DNA from: UBA11865 sp963749825
GTDB taxonomy: Bacteria; Chloroflexota; Anaerolineae; Promineifilales; Promineifilaceae
Reading direction: 5' to 3'
NCBI GenBank assembly: GCA_963749825.1
Contig: CAVVOI010000009.1
Span: 620,001 to 684,000, forward strand
DNA length: 64,000 nucleotides
Part shown: positions 45,524 through 55,337 of the stretch, in pieces
Layout of the letters: each line of letters begins with the position of its first letter
Numbering within the stretch: position 1 is the stretch's first letter
Notes under the pieces: model-generated
What the model was told of the DNA's origin: nothing
The model's database searches: none
The model's input: only the letters and a program-made list of their open reading frames with translations
Program-made: the position numbers and the translations under genes

Positions 45524-45940
45524 TCATTTCGCCAGCTTTCACTAAAAAATTTTTTGCCTACGTGAAAATGATTCATTTCCGATATCTTCAAGGTTATTTT
45601 AGTTCAGCGTACCTCTGGATTTCGGACAAGAGTTTGGTCTAAAGAGTTAGGATATACATTAGCAGATCCTACATTTCGGTCATTCGTTACCCCCTTAGTT
45701 GGCCTGATATAAACGCAGAAGATCAATACCCAATTGATCTTAATGCATATATCTCCAACCCCAGATTTATTCATGTTTTTGTTATGTCAACGACGCAATA
45801 GGAAAAAGGTCACCCCGGCGTATTTTTGATTTGAACCTGCGCTCTGTCTATATGCGGTTGCTAAGGCGACCTCCAATCAGGACGAGCGCGACTAATCCTA
45901 TCCAAGGGAAATCCTTAGAGGAGATTTTTTCTAACTCATT
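45524..45940. other. Non-coding stretch with hairpins and a repeated 20-mer
   Basis: No convincing gene. It holds a perfect 9-bp hairpin, AAGATCAAT (45719-45727) with ATTGATCTT (45733-45741), and a near copy (18 of 20 bases) at 45749-45768 of the sequence at 45312-45331 inside the candidate RNA. AAAAAATTTTTT near 45544-45555 lacks a terminator stem of convincing strength. Confidence 0.5.
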
Positions 45941-46123
45941 ATGGTCCATCTCTTATTCCTATTGACATTTGGCTCTCTTCACGGCGAAGAAACTGGTAAC
46001 ATCATCCAAGAGACCGGGATGTTAGGGGTGACTTGCGTTATCGCTTTGGGAGTCTCGGTTGCGATTCTTGGTATCGTGGTGGCAGCACTCAAGGATGACA
46101 GAGCCGATCAATATTACCAGTAG
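45941..46123 (+). CDS. Small membrane protein, 60 aa
   Basis: A 60-codon frame. The N-terminal 14 residues are hydrophobic, then a polar segment (HGEETGNIIQE), a membrane helix at about 27-50 (VTCVIALGVSVAILGIVVAAL), and a charged tail KDDRADQYYQ. A GAGGAG element lies upstream but about 18 nt from the ATG, too far for normal use, so the start is doubtful; ATG 46019 would give only the helix and tail. Unknown function. Confidence 0.45.
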   Translation: MVHLLFLLTFGSLHGEETGNIIQETGMLGVTCVIALGVSVAILGIVVAALKDDRADQYYQ

Positions 46124-46368
46124 CAAACATAACCATAGCTATATCCCCCTCAGCTAGCTTCAATCAAAATTCAATTGGCCAACACCGTTTGGAGAAGGAA
46201 AGCTTCTTATATATGTAGCCCCTTCGAATTTTCCCTCTGAAACACCGCGATCATTTTCCCGGTATTGAATTAGTCAGCAAGGATAACCATCGACAGCCGC
46301 CGAGCAATCTTCACAATGCCATACATTAGGGTCATCCTGTGTTTCCACGCAGGGATGCGGGTCCGGTC
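46124..46368. other. Non-coding gap
   Basis: No gene, repeat or tRNA is recognised here. The only open frame of note on the minus strand reads into the following terminator hairpin and looks accidental. Confidence 0.5.
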
Positions 46369-46405
46369 CAAAAAAGAAATACCCTGCTCGAAATAGAGCA
46401 GGGTA
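46369..46405 (-). terminator. Intrinsic terminator, minus strand (1)
   Basis: Plus-strand TACCCTGCTC (46380-46389), loop GAAATA, GAGCAGGGTA (46396-46405). Read on the minus strand, the 10-bp stem is followed by TTTCTTTTTT. No annotated gene lies directly upstream on that strand. Confidence 0.75.
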
Positions 46406-46505
46406 AAAAGGAAAAAAAGAGAAACGGACGAACAGATCTGATTATGGTTAGGATGTTTAGTCCCTATATTCAATTCAACAGAGTGCCAAGATCTATAAAA
46501 AATAC

Positions 46506-46539
46506 ACAAAAATGGCCTCGCGTTGGTTGCGCGAGGCCA
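46506..46539 (-). terminator. Intrinsic terminator, minus strand (2)
   Basis: Plus-strand TGGCCTCGCG (46513-46522), 7-nt loop, CGCGAGGCCA (46530-46539). On the minus strand the 10-bp GC-rich stem is followed by TTTTTG. Confidence 0.8.
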
Positions 46540-46793
46540 ATGAGGGAGAGAATTGGACTAATGAGTTTGTCGCATCGATAAGGGAATGTTAGTGCCCAAT
46601 CTCACACTAACAGAGAGTCGTTCTTAGGGAAAGATACGTCACTCTGGAAAGTTGGGAGTAATGTACCAAGCGGGAACGGCGGAAGAACCCGATGATCAAG
46701 ATGTAAGAAATTACAATCGCAGCAAGATCCCATTCAATTATTGAAATGTTTTGACCGAAAGTCTCATTCTACCCGACAGAGAATCGCTGTCAT
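46506..46793 (-). ncRNA. Possible small RNA or short gene ending at terminator 2
   Basis: On the minus strand a modest promoter, ATGACA (46793-46788), 16 bp, TAGAAT (46771-46766), would start a transcript near 46759 that ends at terminator 2, about 250 nt long. It contains a GTTAGTG/CACTAAC hairpin (46588-46611). A frame of about 47 codons (46747-46607) encodes a membrane-helix-like stretch (DLAAIVISYILIIGFF) but lacks ATG, GTG or TTG. Either a non-coding RNA or a broken small gene. Confidence 0.3.
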
Positions 46794-46847
46794 TGCGGAA
46801 TAATTATTTGGTTCCTTTTCGATATAATTCCAGGCTATTCGTGGCGT

Positions 46848-46880
46848 AAAAAAAGCGGCCTTGCCATTGCTGGCAAGGCC
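46848..46880 (-). terminator. Intrinsic terminator, minus strand (3)
   Basis: Plus-strand GGCCTTGCCA (46857-46866), loop TTGC, TGGCAAGGCC (46871-46880). On the minus strand the stem is followed by GC and seven T. It probably ends the SDR transcript, leaving an unusually long 3' untranslated stretch of about 210 nt with further hairpins. Confidence 0.85.
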
Positions 46881-47092
46881 TGTGGAAAGAGGAGTAAAGG
46901 GCGACGCTCTGCTGCGCCAGAGCGGATACATTCACGCCCTCTCTCAACAAAACAGAGTAAGAACAGGTCTAGGAAATACAGCCGAGGGTCCGGGAGAGGT
47001 TTACCGATGGTCCTAAAGAATCGAGCCGGAAAATTCATCCGGTGAAGGAATCTGGTTACCAGTGAGTTGATATTTGCTGTATATGGCCGTGA

Positions 47093-47857
47093 CTATTGGG
47101 CTGTCCAACCACCATCTACTAAGAGTGTTGAACCGGTTACTAATCCACCGGCCGCTGAAGCAAGATAAATAACTGCCGCCGCAACATCGTTGATATCACC
47201 GACTCGCCCAACCGGCAGTCGCTCCAGGACGCCTTGTAAGTATTCGGGCTGATCTAAACGTTCGGCTGTACCGGGAGTGTAAATGAAAGTGGGTGCAACG
47301 GCGTTTACCGTGACACCCTGCTCCGACCACTCCAAAGCGAGTACGCGCGTCAATTGGTTTACTCCGCCTTTGGAGGCGCAGTATACGGCGTGATCTCGAA
47401 TGCCAACTAGGCTGGCTTGTGAACTGATGTTAATTATCCGGCCGAAAGATCGGGGTAGCATTAGCTTGGCGGCCGCTTGGCAACAGAAGAAGAGGCCTTT
47501 TAGATTGACCGACATCATATCGTCCCAATCGGCTTCAGATACCTCAAGAGCTGGATGATTTGCTCCGATGCCAGCATTGTTTACTAGAATATCCAGCCTG
47601 CCAAAATCATCGCTAACTGCCTGGAAGGCTTCATTGATTTGGGATAAGTCGGTTACATCTAGAGGAACGACCAAAGCGCGCCGGTTCATCGCCTCAATCT
47701 TTGCCGCTAATCTTTCCAGCGCTGGAACTCCCCTTGCAGCCAAGACAACATGAGCACCGGCATTGGCTAAGGCAAGGGCTAAGCCGTAACCTATGCCTTT
47801 GCTCGCCCCGGTGATCATAGCGATTTGACCGTCCAAGCGAAACGATGGAAAAGACAT
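47093..47857 (-). CDS. SDR-family oxidoreductase
   Basis: A 254-residue classical short-chain dehydrogenase/reductase. NAD(P)-binding TGASKGIG near residue 16, NNAG near 93, catalytic Ser in NISSQASL, and the YxxxK pair in VYCASKGG. The end, TGSTLLVDGGW, is typical of FabG-like and sugar or alcohol dehydrogenases. Start 47857 is chosen at MSFPSFRLDGQ, with AGGA about 10 nt upstream; an earlier in-frame ATG (47923) has no such support. The substrate is not identifiable. Confidence 0.88.
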   Translation of the reverse strand: MSFPSFRLDGQIAMITGASKGIGYGLALALANAGAHVVLAARGVPALERLAAKIEAMNRRALVVPLDVTDLSQINEAFQAVSDDFGRLDILVNNAGIGANHPALEVSEADWDDMMSVNLKGLFFCCQAAAKLMLPRSFGRIINISSQASLVGIRDHAVYCASKGGVNQLTRVLALEWSEQGVTVNAVAPTFIYTPGTAERLDQPEYLQGVLERLPVGRVGDINDVAAAVIYLASAAGGLVTGSTLLVDGGWTAQ

Positions 47858-47974
47858 CTCACGCACTTCCTGTTTCCCTATGTTTCCACTTAGCTCTTTG
47901 CCTTCTTTGATAAGATTTGGCAATCTTAATGAGGGCTGTATTTGAAAAACTAAGTGAATTGAGCCAGCGATTCT

Positions 47975-50452
47975 TTAGTTGCCGTTGTGTACATCTAAAG
48001 TGAATACGCCACTTTCGCCGCTGTTTTCGGCTGAGACCTCGATTATTAATACCAGGTCAATAGGAGCCTCTAACTCTTCAATGATCGCTTCCAGTTGACC
48101 GGCTGTCGTGCCTAATAGATTCAATTCTTCGTCGTATAGAGACAAGATTGGCGAGAATTCGGAACTCTCCAATTCCAGACTGAAGGTATCACCCTCGGTG
48201 AGTGCCAATCGGTACCGAATTCTTGTCTCGGGATCGAGCTCTTCGGTTGCCTGGTCGCCCAATTCGATAACGCCACCATCGACGATCTCACCTTGGATAG
48301 CGGAAATGATATGCCGGATCGCCGCTCCCAGAAGCGGATCGCCACCGGCTAATAATGTTTCTTCGTTTACCGGTATATCTAGGCTAGGCGGAACGCCAAT
48401 TCCCTCAATGTGAATCTCACCATCAGCATCAACTGCGCGTCCCTGGGTGAATCTGAACATCTCCCCTTCTGGCATGGCGACATCTTTTACGCTTCCACCC
48501 AGGCCGGCCGTCGGGTAATGGCCGACAATGGTGGCTCTATCGTCAATTGTCATATCGTACGAAAAGAATTCACACGCACTAGCGCAATTGGGACCAACGA
48601 TGACGGCGACCTCGCCATTGTAACGCAATTCTTCTGCCGGCAAGTAAAATCTTTCCTCGCTTCGGGGATCAAAGTAAAAATCATCCAGGTCTTCATCATA
48701 ACGGCCCGTATTTCCCAAGACAAATGACTCATCGAAAAAGTATGCTGCCATCTGATCTGCAAGAAAGCCGCTACCGCCTCCGTTTTGGCGCATATCTACT
48801 ATCAACCCTGGCACCTGACTATCATTCATATTTCGTATCAAACGTTCCCAAAGCTGGATTGTCAGTAGTTCGTTGTCAGAGAAACTATAAATCTGAACAT
48901 AGCCAATCCCATCATCGAGCAGATCATATTCAACAGGCTGTTCGAAACCATCTCGGCCGACATTGAAGGACGAAAAGGCGAAGCTGGCCGATTCTGGAAC
49001 TGTGATCAGCGTTGCAGATTCAACAGATTCACTGCCTGGATTCTGCCAACTTATGTCAACCTCTGTGTCTAGTGGAAATCGAGTAACATAGCGCATCTGT
49101 TGGAGTCGTTTGAAATGGTCTGTGCTAAATGGTCCCGAATAGGCGACCGTCTGGCTAATCGCTTCCGCGATATCGAGACCATTGATAGTTAATACTTCCG
49201 CGCCCAATAACATTCCTGCATCTGCTGCCGGGCTGTTTTCGGCTAAAAAGTTGATAATCGATCGCCCATCATCCATTTCACGAATGGCAATGCCCAATCC
49301 GCCTGACGTCGCTTCACGGAAATCCTCGATGATTTGTGGGCCGCTTACGTGCCCGTCTGGAATCGACCAGGCAAAGTCCCGTAGCGCGCGCCTGTATGCC
49401 AGCACATTGCCGGCCGATTCGGCCGCCTCGAATCGAGGCAAAAACTCTTCCCGCAACGCTTCCCAATCTATGCCTTTGTATTCAGTGAAGGCGTATTCTT
49501 TGCTTAGCTGGTCAATAAAGGCATTAAAGGCCTCGGCATAGCCCAACTCTGAGTAATCATCGAGTGCCGTTCCTTCAGGCTCGATCAAGTCAACTACTGG
49601 GGATGCCGAACGGTCGAAATTAAACGGCTCGGTATCCAGATCGACTATCGTATATCCACGCGGGACACTAACGATTGGATCATCGTCGGTGAACAACAAT
49701 CCATCATCGCCAAAAGCTGATGGAAATCCTTGTTGATCATCTGGCGCAAATATCAAAAATTTCCCGCCAATGATTTCTCGTTCCGTATTAGCATCATCGC
49801 TGACTAATGTTGAGGCGTAGGCAGTAGACCAACCGCCACCAGAAAGGTCACGTTCTTCAAGAAATGGATCGCCGAAGGTATTCGTCCAATAGGCGATGGC
49901 AAATACTTGAATCCCTTGATCTTCCTCGCCATCGTTATCGACATCCCTTAATGTTCCTTTGGGTTCTATCGGTAGGGAGATGCTGTAAGAGAATGGGGAT
50001 TCAAAGAAATCAGATGTGATTTGACCTAACGTTTGTGATTCAGGCGGCATGAGGAAGGATTCGTTGCGGTCGACGAATCCGGCTTGGTCCTCAAGGATCA
50101 CCACAGGCTCGGCCACGCCCATCGTGAAAAACGGATTCGTATAGCCGACCTCTCCAGTGATAACAACCGGACCGCCCTCGTCGTTAACGATTATTGCCAT
50201 GGGAAAATCACCCTCGCTAATTGAAGAGTCAGTTTCTTCCATGCGTTCTTCCAGCTCTTCCGCTTCATCCGGAGTTGTAGTGGGCGTAGGCTGTCTTGTA
50301 GGTTCTGGTGTATTCGTGGGATCTGACCTTTCAACCTCTGCCTCAATTGATACCGTTGGTTCAGGCGTTGCAGTTGGTTGTTCTTCCTGACTACAAGCGA
50401 CCAGCGATGTGGCAACTATTAGGGCAAAAAAAATTGATTGATATAACTTCAT
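47975..50452 (-). CDS. S41-family (tail-specific) protease lipoprotein
   Basis: An 825-residue surface lipoprotein: signal with lipobox SLVAC (Cys near residue 20), a Thr/Pro linker, about 300 residues without recognised domain, a PDZ-like segment (ENSPAADAGMLLGAEVLTINGLD), then the S41 core with RQNGGGSGFLADQM and the serine motif GPNCASACEFF. The C-terminal 120 residues resemble a pre-peptidase beta-sandwich domain (YRLALTEGDTFSLEL). It would degrade extracytoplasmic proteins. Start 50452 gives a proper signal peptide; the longer frame to 50530 would bury it. Confidence 0.85.
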   Translation of the reverse strand: MKLYQSIFFALIVATSLVACSQEEQPTATPEPTVSIEAEVERSDPTNTPEPTRQPTPTTTPDEAEELEERMEETDSSISEGDFPMAIIVNDEGGPVVITGEVGYTNPFFTMGVAEPVVILEDQAGFVDRNESFLMPPESQTLGQITSDFFESPFSYSISLPIEPKGTLRDVDNDGEEDQGIQVFAIAYWTNTFGDPFLEERDLSGGGWSTAYASTLVSDDANTEREIIGGKFLIFAPDDQQGFPSAFGDDGLLFTDDDPIVSVPRGYTIVDLDTEPFNFDRSASPVVDLIEPEGTALDDYSELGYAEAFNAFIDQLSKEYAFTEYKGIDWEALREEFLPRFEAAESAGNVLAYRRALRDFAWSIPDGHVSGPQIIEDFREATSGGLGIAIREMDDGRSIINFLAENSPAADAGMLLGAEVLTINGLDIAEAISQTVAYSGPFSTDHFKRLQQMRYVTRFPLDTEVDISWQNPGSESVESATLITVPESASFAFSSFNVGRDGFEQPVEYDLLDDGIGYVQIYSFSDNELLTIQLWERLIRNMNDSQVPGLIVDMRQNGGGSGFLADQMAAYFFDESFVLGNTGRYDEDLDDFYFDPRSEERFYLPAEELRYNGEVAVIVGPNCASACEFFSYDMTIDDRATIVGHYPTAGLGGSVKDVAMPEGEMFRFTQGRAVDADGEIHIEGIGVPPSLDIPVNEETLLAGGDPLLGAAIRHIISAIQGEIVDGGVIELGDQATEELDPETRIRYRLALTEGDTFSLELESSEFSPILSLYDEELNLLGTTAGQLEAIIEELEAPIDLVLIIEVSAENSGESGVFTLDVHNGN

Positions 50453-50590
50453 TCGATACTCCAATACTCCAATACTCAGATGGCTCCACAGTACATGCTT
50501 GACGGTAGATTGTATCCGTGGATGAATCAAATATCGCCTTTAATCCGCCACTTTTCATTGAGGATTAAGGTCAGGGGAGCGAAAAGAGCA

Positions 50591-51538
50591 CTATACCGAT
50601 GTGCCAGCCACCAACAAACAAAGCGCGGTTGTTAGGTCGGTTTGTCCGGTCTTGACCTCAATGTCGATTTCTAATAGACGTTCATAAATCTGCTCTAGTT
50701 GAGCAAGAGAAAAATTATGGCTTTGTTGGTAAATTTTGCCGGCAACGTAACTATGTATTTTTAATTCCTTGGCTGCCACCGCGGGCTTGGCGCCATTTTC
50801 GGCTAACTCTTTCACCTGGATCAGGAGCCTAAACTGGCGGACGATCATGGCAAAGAGGTAGGAGGGATCAGTACCTTCGTTGAGCTTGTTTTGAAGAAGC
50901 TGAGCGGCGCTTCCTCCATGCCGGATGCCTACAGCGTCAACCAATTCGAATATGCTTGATTCAGCAACAAATGGGCAAAGTAGGCTGATGTCATCGACCT
51001 CGATAGGAAGTGATCCTTTATAAATAATGAGCTTTTCAAGCTCATTGTCGAGCAAGTCGAGATTATTGCCAACATTTATTGCTAGCATATGGACTGCACG
51101 ATGGCTTATTTGCCCCCCGGCCGATTTCACACGTTGGCGAATCCAAGCTTCGAGACTGTTGCCTTCTAATCTGGAAAATAACTTGACATAACCCATATCG
51201 CTATTAGCGGCTAGTTTAAGTATTGGGTGTTTTGCCGGTAATACATGAGATTCCATGAAAACGAGCCGTGTACTCCCGGGTAAATTTGGAAGGTAATCCA
51301 GGAGCTGTTCCAAGTAAGACGGATTTGTTAAAAAGAGGTTGTCGATGATGATAAGACGACGATCAGCCAGGAATGGAATCGAATCACAGGTATGCTGCAA
51401 TTGTGAAAAGGAGAGAGACCGGCCATCAAATCTGCTCGTGTTGAGATCGAGCAACGACGGATCACCTAATTTACTCTGTAAATCAGCCAGGGTTTTTCTT
51501 TGAGAGTATTCGTCGTCACCATGAAAAACGTAAAACAT
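50591..51538 (-). CDS. holA: DNA polymerase III delta subunit
   Basis: A 315-residue clamp-loader subunit: YVFHGDDEYSQRKTL at the start, a Walker-like fold without functional ATP motifs, DRRLIIIDNL near residue 65, and the C-terminal collar domain (SYLFAMIVRQFRLLIQVKEL; YQQSHNFSLAQLEQIYERLLEID). It opens the sliding clamp during loading. Same-strand neighbours are the S41 protease gene (downstream) and DUF6391 (upstream), with gaps over 70 bp. Confidence 0.93.
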   Translation of the reverse strand: MFYVFHGDDEYSQRKTLADLQSKLGDPSLLDLNTSRFDGRSLSFSQLQHTCDSIPFLADRRLIIIDNLFLTNPSYLEQLLDYLPNLPGSTRLVFMESHVLPAKHPILKLAANSDMGYVKLFSRLEGNSLEAWIRQRVKSAGGQISHRAVHMLAINVGNNLDLLDNELEKLIIYKGSLPIEVDDISLLCPFVAESSIFELVDAVGIRHGGSAAQLLQNKLNEGTDPSYLFAMIVRQFRLLIQVKELAENGAKPAVAAKELKIHSYVAGKIYQQSHNFSLAQLEQIYERLLEIDIEVKTGQTDLTTALCLLVAGTSV

Positions 51539-51608
51539 TATTGTCGATGACTCAACTATACTATGCTACCGAGTGAACGGCTTGGAGACGGTACCGATCT
51601 CGCCGATG

Positions 51609-52181
51609 TTATCCTGTCGTATTAATTCGATAGGCATTTACATCATCGTTTTTGGTCTGTCCAAGAAGTAATTGAAAAACGCGCGTAGCGATAAATGGCG
51701 TGACATGACGAACATCCACTACCCGTAAATTGCCTAAATTGGGGTCGACAGTGAATTTTTCTTGAACAGTCATGCCCACGGGCTTGGATACGATAATTGC
51801 GATAAAGATTGCTAGAATCGTTAGGGGTAAGGCGGCAATCAGTATTGGCAGGCTATACTTGGGATTGTTTTGCCGTCGACGTTCTAACGATAAAGTCGCT
51901 TGCGCTGCAACCGCTGCCATGGTTGCTGTGGTCAACAAGACGGTACCGCAGTTTGGGTGTAAGGCTAATTTGCTTTCGCCTTTTTGCAGGCGATCATAAG
52001 CTTCATCAACGGCCGCAACCACGCTTTCCCGATCGATATCTCCGTAAATGTTTAAGTTGAAACCACCGGGTGTTGAATTACCTTGAGCGCTAAAGCCTTT
52101 ATATTTCTGACTTAAAACATTGATGGTGGCATGTTCCAGCGCGTGATTACGGCGAACTTGGTCCAGTATTTGACTTGACAT
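51609..52181 (-). CDS. DUF6391 family membrane protein
   Basis: A 190-residue protein beginning NHALEHATINVL, a hallmark of DUF6391, followed by GFSAQGNSTPGGFNLNIYG and LHPNCGTVLLTT. A membrane helix pair lies at about residues 85-130. The family is found in Chloroflexota and Cyanobacteria and has no known function. The invariant His-Glu-His near the start suggests a metal site (inference). Confidence 0.8.
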   Translation of the reverse strand: MSSQILDQVRRNHALEHATINVLSQKYKGFSAQGNSTPGGFNLNIYGDIDRESVVAAVDEAYDRLQKGESKLALHPNCGTVLLTTATMAAVAAQATLSLERRRQNNPKYSLPILIAALPLTILAIFIAIIVSKPVGMTVQEKFTVDPNLGNLRVVDVRHVTPFIATRVFQLLLGQTKNDDVNAYRINTTG

Positions 52182-52308
52182 AAATTACTCCAATTAATTA
52201 TTGATTCCTCTTGATTCTGGTCAAGAGTTAAACGATTTCTGCATCATAACATGGAATAAAGAACCGGCAACTGGTAACAATGAGAAATGGATAATTAAAA
52301 CACGATTA

Positions 52309-54031
52309 CTATTTGGTGAAGGTGGGCAGGCCCAAATCAGGCATCGGTTCACCGGCTAATAGTGAAACAACAGCCACACGAGTCGCTTCAATGTCATCCC
52401 AGGGATATTCGATTACCCCAAAGCACATGGATTGTTCGTGACCTTTGCCGCATATGAGGACTAAATCTGCTTCACGAGCTTTAGTCATGGCGAAATAGAT
52501 GGCTTGACCTCGATCGGATATTCGCCAGAAGCTTTGGCCTTCTACACCGCCCTGACTTCGACAACCTTCGGCCATCATATCCAGTATATCCTCTAGAGAT
52601 TCGGTGCGTGGATCTTCAGCCGTAAGTATCGTGATATCGGCTTCACGTGCTGAAATCTCGGCCATCATTCTCCGCTTCTCTACATCACGCTTACCCGCAC
52701 TACCAAAGACCGTGATCACCCGTCCTGGTACCAGACTTCTAGCTGCTGCAATGGCTTCTTGAAGCGCATTTGGCGTGTGGGCAAAGTCAACGATGATCGA
52801 AAATGATTGGCCTTGCTTTACCGGCTGCATTCGGCCCCTTAACATAATGTCAGATTCTAAACCAGATTTAATATCTTGGTTGTCTATGCCGAGGGCATGT
52901 GCGACCGAAGCAGCTGCCAGCATATTGTAAACGTTAAATGGGCCAACCATCGGCGAATTGATATGTATTGAAGATTCACTTGCCAATCCTGCGAGAAGGT
53001 AGAATTAAATCGAAGCTCGTTAATCCATTGGTGTAAACGATGTTCGATGCGAAGACCTCGGCCGCTGAATCAAGTCCATAGCTTAATTGATTTGAGATCG
53101 TCATTTTAGTCAGATGTAAGTAGCTGGCGTCATCTCGATTGAGTACGGCCGTCTTCTTGACGGAGCGTTTTTGATCAACCCCGGACAATGAGGGATATTT
53201 TCCCGCACTTTGTGTTGAGACCCTGCCTGAATCTGCTTGATTTTCATCCTTGATAGGGCTAAATGGCTCAGGAAGTGGATAAACCGATTCCATCATTCCG
53301 AACAGTTTAGACTTGGCCTCCAAGTATTCCTCGAAGCCACCGTGATAATCCAGATGCTCATGGGTTATATTGGTGACAACAGCCACATCAAAGTCGATTG
53401 CGCCAACTCGATCCTGAGACAAGCCATGAGAAGTCGCTTCCAAAACACAATGAGTGAGGCCGGCATCAACCATGCGGCGAAGGTATTCCTGGATAATCGG
53501 TGCTTCGGGCGTCGTTACATGTAATGCCAATGGTTCCTCATTTTCGCCGATAGCTGCCTTTATAGTGCTCAGCATACCAGTTTTTATCCCAGTGGACCGC
53601 AGAATCTGGTAAATCAAATTGACAGTGGTTGATTTGCCGTCGGTCCCAGTTACGCCAATCATGACGAGATGTTGGCTGGGAAAATCATGCCAGGAGGCCG
53701 CAAGCCAGGCCTCAACGATTCCCGTATTTTTGACCTGAATATAAGGAACACCGGCCAAGTCTACATCAAGCTCTGCTGGGTCTAGCTGGCCCAGGATTAG
53801 GCTGGCTCCTCGTGAAATAGCTTTGCCGATATACGGATGGCCATCGGTTCCCGTCCGAATACGAGCGACAAAACAAGCTCCAGGTCTGACCAAATCTGAA
53901 TGTTCGACGATGGATGTCAGTTGAATGTCCGGACCATCATAAGTTGGTGGTTTTGGCAGCGAGCGGCCTTCAGTAGCATCACGCCACTTACTTAACAAAA
54001 CGAGCAGAGATCTTGTTGAATTCTTATTCAT
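52309..54031 (-). CDS. murE: UDP-N-acetylmuramyl-tripeptide synthetase (MurE), frameshifted
   Basis: MurE adds the third amino acid to the peptidoglycan precursor. The gene is split: one frame runs from 54031 to about 52984, the other from there to 52309. An extra base in a CC pair near 52982-52983 (GG on the coding strand) shifts the frame. Read through, it has about 573 residues with GVTGTDGKSTT (ATP loop), THEHLDYHGG, NRDD, PFNVYNMLAAA and TAEDPRTES in place of the DNPR motif. Retention of the Arg hints at a diaminopimelate-like acceptor, but this is uncertain. A segment of about 40 residues (near 250-290) is an unusual insertion. Start 54031 lies 7 bp after the DUF711 stop. Sequencing error is likely. 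Confidence 0.9.
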
Positions 54032-54038
54032 GCGGATT

Positions 54039-55265
54039 CTAATTGCCGATATCCTTTTGGTGATAAGCATTAAGACGTACCCGTCCAGGTTGGCTTAAAA
54101 GATTGTTTACACCACCGACGGTCGTGCCCATTACTCTGCCTTTGGCAAACCAGGGAAAATCAATATCAATGGCGTCGCCAGCATTTAAGCCTGGAATGGG
54201 CATCAGGCGAGCTGTCAAAGGTTTATCTAATCTGATAGCCAGGCCAGCAACATCCAACAATATACCTGTCAGCGTCTCTAATGTTATTGATCCCGGCAAG
54301 GGTATCACATCTAATCCAGCACCACAGACGGAAGCGTAGTTTAACAGGTCGCTTAGGCTGACCGCTCCTTCTCCTACCCGGGTGGCAAGGAGGGTGTCTT
54401 CTAATACCGGAAACAGGAGACCGCTAAAACCACATTTTTGATACTTAGCTTTACGGATGGCGTCAGCCAGTATCGCTGCCGCAAAAGTGCTTCCAGGAGC
54501 TCCCAGACGAGTAAGGCCGATTCCTTCCAGCCCACCTGCTAAACTGCGCTCCGGAAGTGGGAAAGGCGCCAAAGTGAAATCGAGTCCGGAGAAGAGAAAT
54601 TCGCTGTGTTCGGCTAATTCCAAAGCTTTAAGAGTCAGCTGAGCAGCCTCGCGCTCAATCTCATTGATGAGCATGTTCTGGAACTCTTGTAAAGATATTT
54701 TGCTTGTATCCTTACTAAATTCAGCTAATAGTTTTAGGGGCAAATCACCGGCTTCGACCGCCAATGCAAAATGGGGCAAACCGCCGCCATGGTAAGCCAC
54801 TGGAAAAAAAGGAGATCCTGGAGTGGTATTAGCCAAGGCTGCGAATTGAAGGTTGGCAAAGCCATCGGGTTTGAGGGTGCTAAGTTCCTGGACCAATTTG
54901 GCAATGGCCTTGCACCGGCCGATGTCCACCATACCCTTGGTGTCCGCGATTTCTGAAGTTAGAAATATTACATCGCTTTTTGCAAGTAAGTCCAGAATCT
55001 TGTCGATCCAACTGTCATCATGGTCCAGCATCAAAGGACCGAGACTGAGAAAATCTACGCCGGCCTTTTGCCAGGGTTCAACAAACTCTTTTACTTTGAC
55101 GGATGAATAATGATTCGGATTCCACCAATTTGGAAACGGCGTTGTTGCTACTCTGGTTGTTTGAACAGGCACATGGAATGATGAGCGCGCGTTCTTAAAA
55201 AATCCTTCAGCGTTGGCGGCTATAAAATCGGGTTCCACAAACAAGGTGACTGAACGGATTTCCAT
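54039..55265 (-). CDS. DUF711 family protein
   Basis: A 408-residue protein of the DUF711 (UPF0210) family: EIRSVTLFVEP at the start, a central LQFAALANTTPGSPFFPVAY segment, and a C-terminal GLDVIPLPG followed by the glycine-rich FAKGRVMGTTVGG end. Its biochemical function is not established; some relatives resemble glycyl-radical or phosphorylase-like folds. GAGG lies about 9 nt before the ATG. It leads the murE gene by 7 bp. Confidence 0.82.
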   Translation of the reverse strand: MEIRSVTLFVEPDFIAANAEGFFKNARSSFHVPVQTTRVATTPFPNWWNPNHYSSVKVKEFVEPWQKAGVDFLSLGPLMLDHDDSWIDKILDLLAKSDVIFLTSEIADTKGMVDIGRCKAIAKLVQELSTLKPDGFANLQFAALANTTPGSPFFPVAYHGGGLPHFALAVEAGDLPLKLLAEFSKDTSKISLQEFQNMLINEIEREAAQLTLKALELAEHSEFLFSGLDFTLAPFPLPERSLAGGLEGIGLTRLGAPGSTFAAAILADAIRKAKYQKCGFSGLLFPVLEDTLLATRVGEGAVSLSDLLNYASVCGAGLDVIPLPGSITLETLTGILLDVAGLAIRLDKPLTARLMPIPGLNAGDAIDIDFPWFAKGRVMGTTVGGVNNLLSQPGRVRLNAYHQKDIGN

Positions 55266-55337
55266 AAGCGATTACCTCTTCGCTTTCAAAGTAATTTGAC
55301 AGATACTCTTCTAAAAATAAAATCACTATGGTAAATT

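Noticed and set aside
46835..47038. 67-codon minus-strand frame
   Set aside because: It reads straight through the terminator hairpin at 46857-46880 and has no recognisable pattern or ribosome site.
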